From PALSA-1006 sp964532405 (GTDB lineage Bacteria; Pseudomonadota; Gammaproteobacteria; Burkholderiales; Gallionellaceae): DNA of 64,000 bases. Made by a program: the position numbers and the translations under genes. This document shows, in pieces, positions 60,577 to 64,000 of the stretch (the first letter of the stretch is position 1; each line of letters begins with the position of its first letter). Location of the stretch: positions 12,512-76,511 of the forward strand of contig CAZHIC010000008.1 of the NCBI GenBank assembly GCA_964532405.1, written 5' to 3'. A model generated the notes under the pieces. The model did no database searches and was not told where the DNA came from. It saw only the letters and a program-made list of their open reading frames with translations.

Positions 60577-62214
60577 TCAATCGGAAAAACGGTAACAGTT
60601 CTTCCCCGAAGCCTTAGCTGCATACATGGCATCGTCTGCCCTTTTAAGCATTTCATCTGGGGATGACCCTCCTTCAGCAAAAAATGCAATCCCTATGGAG
60701 GTGCCCACATGAGCAGCTATTCCGTCAAAGTTCATCGGGTAATTGACATATTCAATTACCCGAGACGCAAGCATTGCGACGTTGTCGCGGCTTTTGGGGT
60801 TATCCAGCAAGATAACAAATTCATCCCCTCCAAGACGTGCAACCGTATCAGACGGTCGGACTAATTCCAATAGACGAGTGGACACATCTTTCAACACGCA
60901 ATCACCAATTCCATGACCCCAGCGATCATTGACCGCTTTGAATCCATCCAAATCGAGAAACATCATTACAATTTGACGTGGTTCACGGGCAGCCATGCCG
61001 ATCAACTGCACAACGCGTTCCATTAGGAGTAACCGGTTCGGCAAACCTGTCAAACCGTCGTGCAAAGCCATGTGCTGCACGCGCTGTTCCTTGTCCCGTT
61101 GTTGGGTGATGTCAGCACATACCCCGACATAACGACTAACCTCTCCAGCTTCGTCACATATCGCAGAAACACTAAGCCGCGATAGGTAAATCGAACCATC
61201 TTTGCGCTTGCTCCAAACTTCACCGGTCCACAACCTACTTGTGTGCAATTGCGCAAACATATCAGCAAAAAAAGCGGCATCATGGCGTCCGGATTTCAGG
61301 ATACGGGCATTCTGTCCAATAGCTTCTTTGGATGAGTACCCCGTGAGTGCTGTGAATGCGGGGTTCACTGAAATAATCGTTGCCGCTGTATCCGTCACCA
61401 TGATGCCTTCCATGGTGGCTTCAAACACACTTGCCGAAAGTCGAATCGCCGCATCGGCTTCTCGCAGGCGGCTGATGTTGGTCACGAGTGCAAAAAATCC
61501 CTGAATGTCACCATTCAAACCTACATCCGGAATGAAATGGGCCAATATGTGGCCGATTGACCCATCAGGCTTCTGAATGTCCCGCTCAAACTCCTGCGGC
61601 TTGCCTGCCAAGACCGCTTCAATATACGGCAGACTCTTTTCATACAAGTCCGCACCTAAGGTTGTTGCAATCGGCAACCCCTTCATCTCCTGAGGCGTGC
61701 GTCCAAACCATTCCAAATACGGCTTGTTTGCAAATTGACACAGCATCTGCTTGTCCCAGTAGCCGAGCATACTTGGCATGGCATCAGTAACCGTGCGGAT
61801 GAATTTCTCACTTTTGGCCAGGTCGGCGGACATAACTTCCGCCCTATGCCTAGCCTCCAGCAACTCTTGCTCAAAATGACTCCGCTCGAGACCCACAAAA
61901 AATACCCAGGTGAAACGTTCCGTCTCGTCAGATGTTGATTTCTTGCAGTTCAGAAATATGGGGACTTGCTTTCCAGAATCATCCAAAATCTGCAAGCAAA
62001 TTTCGCGCACGTGCCCTTCCCGCAGCAGCATCGGCCAGACATGCGTTTGCAGGAATATTCTGCCTGCAATGGGAAACAGGGAATCCATCGACTTTGCGAA
62101 CCATCGCTCATGGGTACCACCCACAAGTTCCAGCAGAACTTGGTTAACTGATTGAACAATGCCAGCTCGATCAGTTATCAAAACCGGACACGGCAGTTGA
62201 TCAAACGTTGACAT
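60577..62214 (-). CDS. Diguanylate cyclase with three PAS domains (cassette)
   Basis: A 545-residue soluble protein. PAS 1 (~1-110), PAS 2 (~137-250), PAS 3 (~258-370), then a GGDEF domain (~385-545). The active site is GGDEF at 462-466 and the inhibitory I-site is RPSD (453-456), five residues before it, so it should make c-di-GMP with product inhibition. PAS 1 (RIFLQTHVWPMLLREGHVREICL) is of the type found in RsbP/RsbU-like sensors. There is no membrane segment. It starts 14 bp after the RsbQ-like gene, so the two form an operon, and I infer the hydrolase feeds a signal to PAS 1. Confidence 0.9.
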   Translation of the reverse strand: MSTFDQLPCPVLITDRAGIVQSVNQVLLELVGGTHERWFAKSMDSLFPIAGRIFLQTHVWPMLLREGHVREICLQILDDSGKQVPIFLNCKKSTSDETERFTWVFFVGLERSHFEQELLEARHRAEVMSADLAKSEKFIRTVTDAMPSMLGYWDKQMLCQFANKPYLEWFGRTPQEMKGLPIATTLGADLYEKSLPYIEAVLAGKPQEFERDIQKPDGSIGHILAHFIPDVGLNGDIQGFFALVTNISRLREADAAIRLSASVFEATMEGIMVTDTAATIISVNPAFTALTGYSSKEAIGQNARILKSGRHDAAFFADMFAQLHTSRLWTGEVWSKRKDGSIYLSRLSVSAICDEAGEVSRYVGVCADITQQRDKEQRVQHMALHDGLTGLPNRLLLMERVVQLIGMAAREPRQIVMMFLDLDGFKAVNDRWGHGIGDCVLKDVSTRLLELVRPSDTVARLGGDEFVILLDNPKSRDNVAMLASRVIEYVNYPMNFDGIAAHVGTSIGIAFFAEGGSSPDEMLKRADDAMYAAKASGKNCYRFSD

Positions 62215-62228
62215 GGTTATGTCAATGA

Positions 62229-63068
62229 CTACGCTGGTGCTGCAAGAAACGAGCGAATTGCATCAATCACCAGTGCAGGTTCACTTATATGAGCGCAGTG
62301 GCCTTGTACTTCCAGCACCTTCAGTGTGCTCCCGGCTAAATGAGCGTGCACATATTCACCAACGCTTACTGGAGCAAGAGTGTCAGTTCGATGCTGGAGA
62401 ATCAGGCAAGGCACCGTGACCTTGGGTAGGTCAGCCCTGTTGTCAGAAAAGAATGTGGTGCGCGCGAAGACCTTTGCAACCTGTGGATCGGTCGAGCAGA
62501 AGCTGTCCGAGAGTTCCACTGTCACTTGACCGGATTCTCCCTGTGCAGAAACCACCGGCGCAAGATAGTTCGCCCACCCAATATAGTTTTGGTCCATTAG
62601 TGCCAGAAGCCCCTCCAGATCTTCTTTTTCAAAGCCACCAATGTAGTCTGGCGCATGGTTGACGAAGCAAGGGTTCGGCCCAACCAGTACCATTTTGCTG
62701 AAAAGCCCCGGGCGGGCAATCGACGCAAGAACTCCCACGCTACAACTCACTGAATGACCAACAAAGACGACATCACTTGTGATATCCAGAGCTTCGCAAA
62801 CATCAATCACATCTTGCGCGTAACCGCTGAGGCTGGCGTATTTGTCTGGATCGAAGGCTGCAATGTCGCTTTGTCCGCTGCCCACATAGTCAAATAATAC
62901 TTGTTTGTAGGAGGATTGAAACGCGGGTGTCACGCGATCCCACATGTTTTGATTGCACCCAAATCCATGGGCATAGAGCAGCACGGGGCCATCACCCTCA
63001 AAAACTCTGACGTTGTTTCTTGCAAGTACATTGCAATTAGCTCCATCCATTTTCATGCGATTCTCCAT
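62229..63068 (-). CDS. RsbQ/KAI2-like alpha/beta hydrolase (cassette)
   Basis: A 279-residue alpha/beta hydrolase strongly resembling Bacillus RsbQ along its length: AHGFGCNQNMWDRVTPAF, VLFDYVGSGQSD, YAQDVIDVCEALD, NYIGWANYLAPVV, SFCSTDPQVA. The triad is Ser106 (GHSVSC), Asp229 (RTDTLAP) and His257 (QGHCAH), each at about +10 relative to RsbQ. RsbQ activates the PAS-phosphatase RsbP in sigma-B control, and plant relatives KAI2/D14 are karrikin and strigolactone receptors. Here the partner is a PAS-GGDEF protein. The start could be ATG 63068 or one of the nearby in-frame ATGs (MKMDG). Confidence 0.9.
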   Translation of the reverse strand: MENRMKMDGANCNVLARNNVRVFEGDGPVLLYAHGFGCNQNMWDRVTPAFQSSYKQVLFDYVGSGQSDIAAFDPDKYASLSGYAQDVIDVCEALDITSDVVFVGHSVSCSVGVLASIARPGLFSKMVLVGPNPCFVNHAPDYIGGFEKEDLEGLLALMDQNYIGWANYLAPVVSAQGESGQVTVELSDSFCSTDPQVAKVFARTTFFSDNRADLPKVTVPCLILQHRTDTLAPVSVGEYVHAHLAGSTLKVLEVQGHCAHISEPALVIDAIRSFLAAPA

Positions 63069-63125
63069 CGGTTGTATCTAACTTAGTGCGTACTAAGGAT
63101 AGGAAATTCAAGTGCTCATAATGTT

Positions 63126-63189
63126 TTCTAATGTTCAAATTGAGGGGCTGCGCGCTTTTGCGCAGTCCCGCTCGAATGCAGGGTTAGGC
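63126..63189 (-). repeat. attC site 8 (degenerate R')
   Basis: R'' is at 63183-63189 (GTTAGGC on the plus strand). R' reads ATTAGAA (63126-63132): the G at the cleavage triplet GTT is replaced by A. CTGCGC/GCGCAG stem. It separates the DUF1059-like cassette from the hydrolase cassette. Confidence 0.85.
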
Positions 63190-63308
63190 TGGATGGGTGA
63201 TTGTAAGCCCATCGACGGTTCAATAAAAAGTAATGCGAAGCTGACCCCTTTAGTTGCTTTAGTTCGCTCCCTTTAGTTCGCTTTAGTTCCGCAGCATTAC
63301 CGCCATAT
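63190..63308 (-). repeat. Non-coding cassette segment with GAACTAAAG tandem repeats
   Basis: This 119-bp stretch between the DUF1059-like stop and attC 8 contains no gene. On the minus strand 63244-63292 reads as four imperfect copies of GAACTAAAG(C/GG), ending in AAAGGGGTCAG. A string like this is often seen beside REP-associated (RAYT) transposase elements; that link is from memory. Confidence 0.55.
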
Positions 63309-63545
63309 TTATTTCTCGGGCAATTCCTCAAATTCCTTTTTTTTGTTCTCAAACCATTGTTTCATTGCTTCCGGTTTCTTCATAAGCTCTTGCATTTCAT
63401 TCATGGCTTTAAGGTGCGGAGCATCCTTTTTCTGAAACATTTCCATGGCATGTTCTTTGCTCATTCCAGCAATCTCGTCAAATGACGTTGCATGAAATTT
63501 CTTGTCACAAGCACCACCAAGTTGTTTGCAGGTCATTATCTTCAT
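63309..63545 (-). CDS. DUF1059-like small protein (cassette)
   Basis: A 78-residue protein beginning MKIMTCKQLGGACDKKFHATSFDEIAGMSKEHAMEMF. The CKxLGGxCD...F.A.sfdEia pattern matches the small DUF1059 family, often found in integron cassettes and other mobile contexts. The C-terminal half is helical and charged (KKPEAMKQWFENKKKEFEEL). I chose the ATG at 63545; the longer frame reaches back into attC 9. The role is unknown. Confidence 0.75.
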   Translation of the reverse strand: MKIMTCKQLGGACDKKFHATSFDEIAGMSKEHAMEMFQKKDAPHLKAMNEMQELMKKPEAMKQWFENKKKEFEELPEK

Positions 63546-63573
63546 ATTTTGCTCCGTTGTTGAAATTGAACAC

Positions 63574-63636
63574 ACCTAACGTAAAGTTGAGGGGCGCCGC
63601 GCTTTTGCGGCGTCCCTCTCGAACGATGGGTTGGAC
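63574..63636 (-). repeat. attC site 9
   Basis: R' GTTAGGT (63574-63580, full consensus) and R'' (63630-63636, GTTGGAC on the plus strand). CGCCGC/GCGGCG stem subtype. Confidence 0.9.
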
Positions 63637-63647
63637 GAATAAGCTTT

Positions 63648-63875
63648 TCAGCCTTTTGAACACCTAACGGCACATGCCACTAAGCTGACAACAAAAATTA
63701 CTAGAAAGCCAGCCCCTATTGTGAATAGAAAAGCAGCTAGTGCTACCCCTAAAATGGGTATTCCAAGGGCGCTAGCCGCCATAAACAGCCATACGCCAAT
63801 TGCCACACACAGTGCTCCAGAAATAAACCACGGGAGAGCACTAGCAACGCATTTGTTAACACAGGATTGACTCAT
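63648..63875 (-). CDS. Small membrane protein (cassette)
   Basis: A 75-residue protein that I do not recognise. It starts MSQSCVNKCVASALPW and has two membrane helices (about residues 17-40 and 42-68, rich in Gly/Ala), and ends ACAVRCSKG. The ATG at 63875 has a strong AAGGAG 8 bp upstream, so it is probably translated. Membrane proteins of this kind are common as single-gene integron cassettes. Confidence 0.72.
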   Translation of the reverse strand: MSQSCVNKCVASALPWFISGALCVAIGVWLFMAASALGIPILGVALAAFLFTIGAGFLVIFVVSLVACAVRCSKG

Positions 63876-63937
63876 AAAATATCTCCTTAATATGTTTAAG
63901 GGCACTAGAAAAGCGCATCACCTTGCCCATGAGTGAT

Positions 63938-64000
63938 GCCCAACAAATAGCGTTTATCTGCCGCCCCGCCCAAACGTATTAACTCCGCGACTTGCAGTGG
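63938..64000 (-). repeat. Probable attC site 10, cut by the window end
   Basis: GCCCAAC at 63938-63944 reads GTTGGGC on the minus strand, a full R' consensus, at the expected distance upstream of the membrane-protein gene. The following ~56 bp are GC-rich but do not resemble the loop sequence of the other nine sites. The remaining half lies outside the window. Confidence 0.5.

Larger units (their letters stand above)
56348..64000 (-). mobile_element. Distal part of a chromosomal integron cassette array
   Basis: Nine complete attC sites and a probable partial tenth lie between 56806 and 64000. All have the longer arm next to the right-hand core on the plus strand, so all are in minus-strand orientation. 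All cassette genes are on the minus strand. In integrons, cassette genes point away from attI/intI, so the integrase should lie right of base 64000 and the array end is at ~56.35 kb beside the rRNA methyltransferase gene. Most stop codons fall in or next to the R'' box, as in typical cassettes. No integrase gene is in the window. The last cassette (tautomerase) has no attC of its own. Confidence 0.9.

Noticed and set aside
63128..63352. 74-residue minus-strand frame over attC 8
   Set aside because: It is made of attC and repeat sequence and overlaps the DUF1059-like gene end; no protein-like features.
63661..63669. CACCTAACG, similar to an R' box
   Set aside because: It lies in the coding end of the small membrane protein and has no matching stem or second core.
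1..64000. CRISPR array or cas genes
   Set aside because: The only regularly spaced repeats are the protein-coding minisatellite and the attC sites; no cas-like proteins.

Overview
The window reads as a chromosomal stretch of a betaproteobacterium. The core gene order (tig-clpP-clpX-lon-hupB-tRNA-ppiD, a full ccmABCDEFGHI operon, smpB opposite ratA-rnfH, trpS, scpAB) fits the Nitrosomonadales. The glycogen/phosphoketolase set and the cytochrome c maturation operon suggest a Gallionella/Sideroxydans-like relative, but that genus-level guess is inference from gene content only.

Layout. 1-5.1 kb: 3' part of a coiled-coil AsmA-family protein, then an HDOD protein and an aspartate aminotransferase on the minus strand. 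5.1-16.8 kb: a carbon-storage locus with two glycogen phosphorylases, glycogen synthase, phosphoketolase and acetate kinase. Together these could take glycogen to glucose-1-phosphate and, after conversion to sugar phosphates, to acetyl-phosphate, acetate and ATP. A histone-deacetylase remnant lies between them. 16.9-25.8 kb: a small lipoprotein, the protein-quality-control block (trigger factor, ClpP, ClpX, Lon with a clear sigma-32 promoter), HU, tRNA-Val, tRNA-Asp and PpiD. 25.9-32.8 kb: the nine-gene ccm operon, almost every junction an ATGA overlap. 33.2-38.6 kb: TonB-dependent receptor, periplasmic binding protein and hybrid histidine kinase. 38.8-43.4 kb: smpB, ratA, rnfH, a PHP phosphoesterase, a YciO/Sua5-like protein, an M50 peptidase and trpS.

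Two accessory regions follow. 43.55-54.17 kb, between trpS and scpA, is a defence island: one seven-gene operon joins an AAA ATPase/DUF4276-like pair to a type I restriction system (hsdM, hsdS, an Abi_C-like protein, RhuM, hsdR), followed by an MNT/HEPN toxin-antitoxin pair whose last codon overlaps the start of scpA. From 56.35 kb to the window end lies the distal part of a chromosomal integron. Nine complete attC sites and a probable tenth, all in minus-strand orientation, separate cassettes whose genes are also all on the minus strand. The integrase and attI should therefore lie to the right of the window.

The cassettes carry three consecutive toxin-antitoxin modules (one toxin frameshifted), several small alpha/beta-barrel, tautomerase and cupin proteins, DUF4430- and DUF1059-like proteins, and a 2.7-kb two-gene cassette. 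That cassette encodes an RsbQ/KAI2-like alpha/beta hydrolase and a three-PAS diguanylate cyclase. It is the most interesting candidate for an undescribed system: a small-molecule receptor coupled to c-di-GMP signalling on a gene cassette. Intergenic DNA also holds short hairpin repeats, including a two-copy hairpin element with compensatory base changes that interrupts other repeats.
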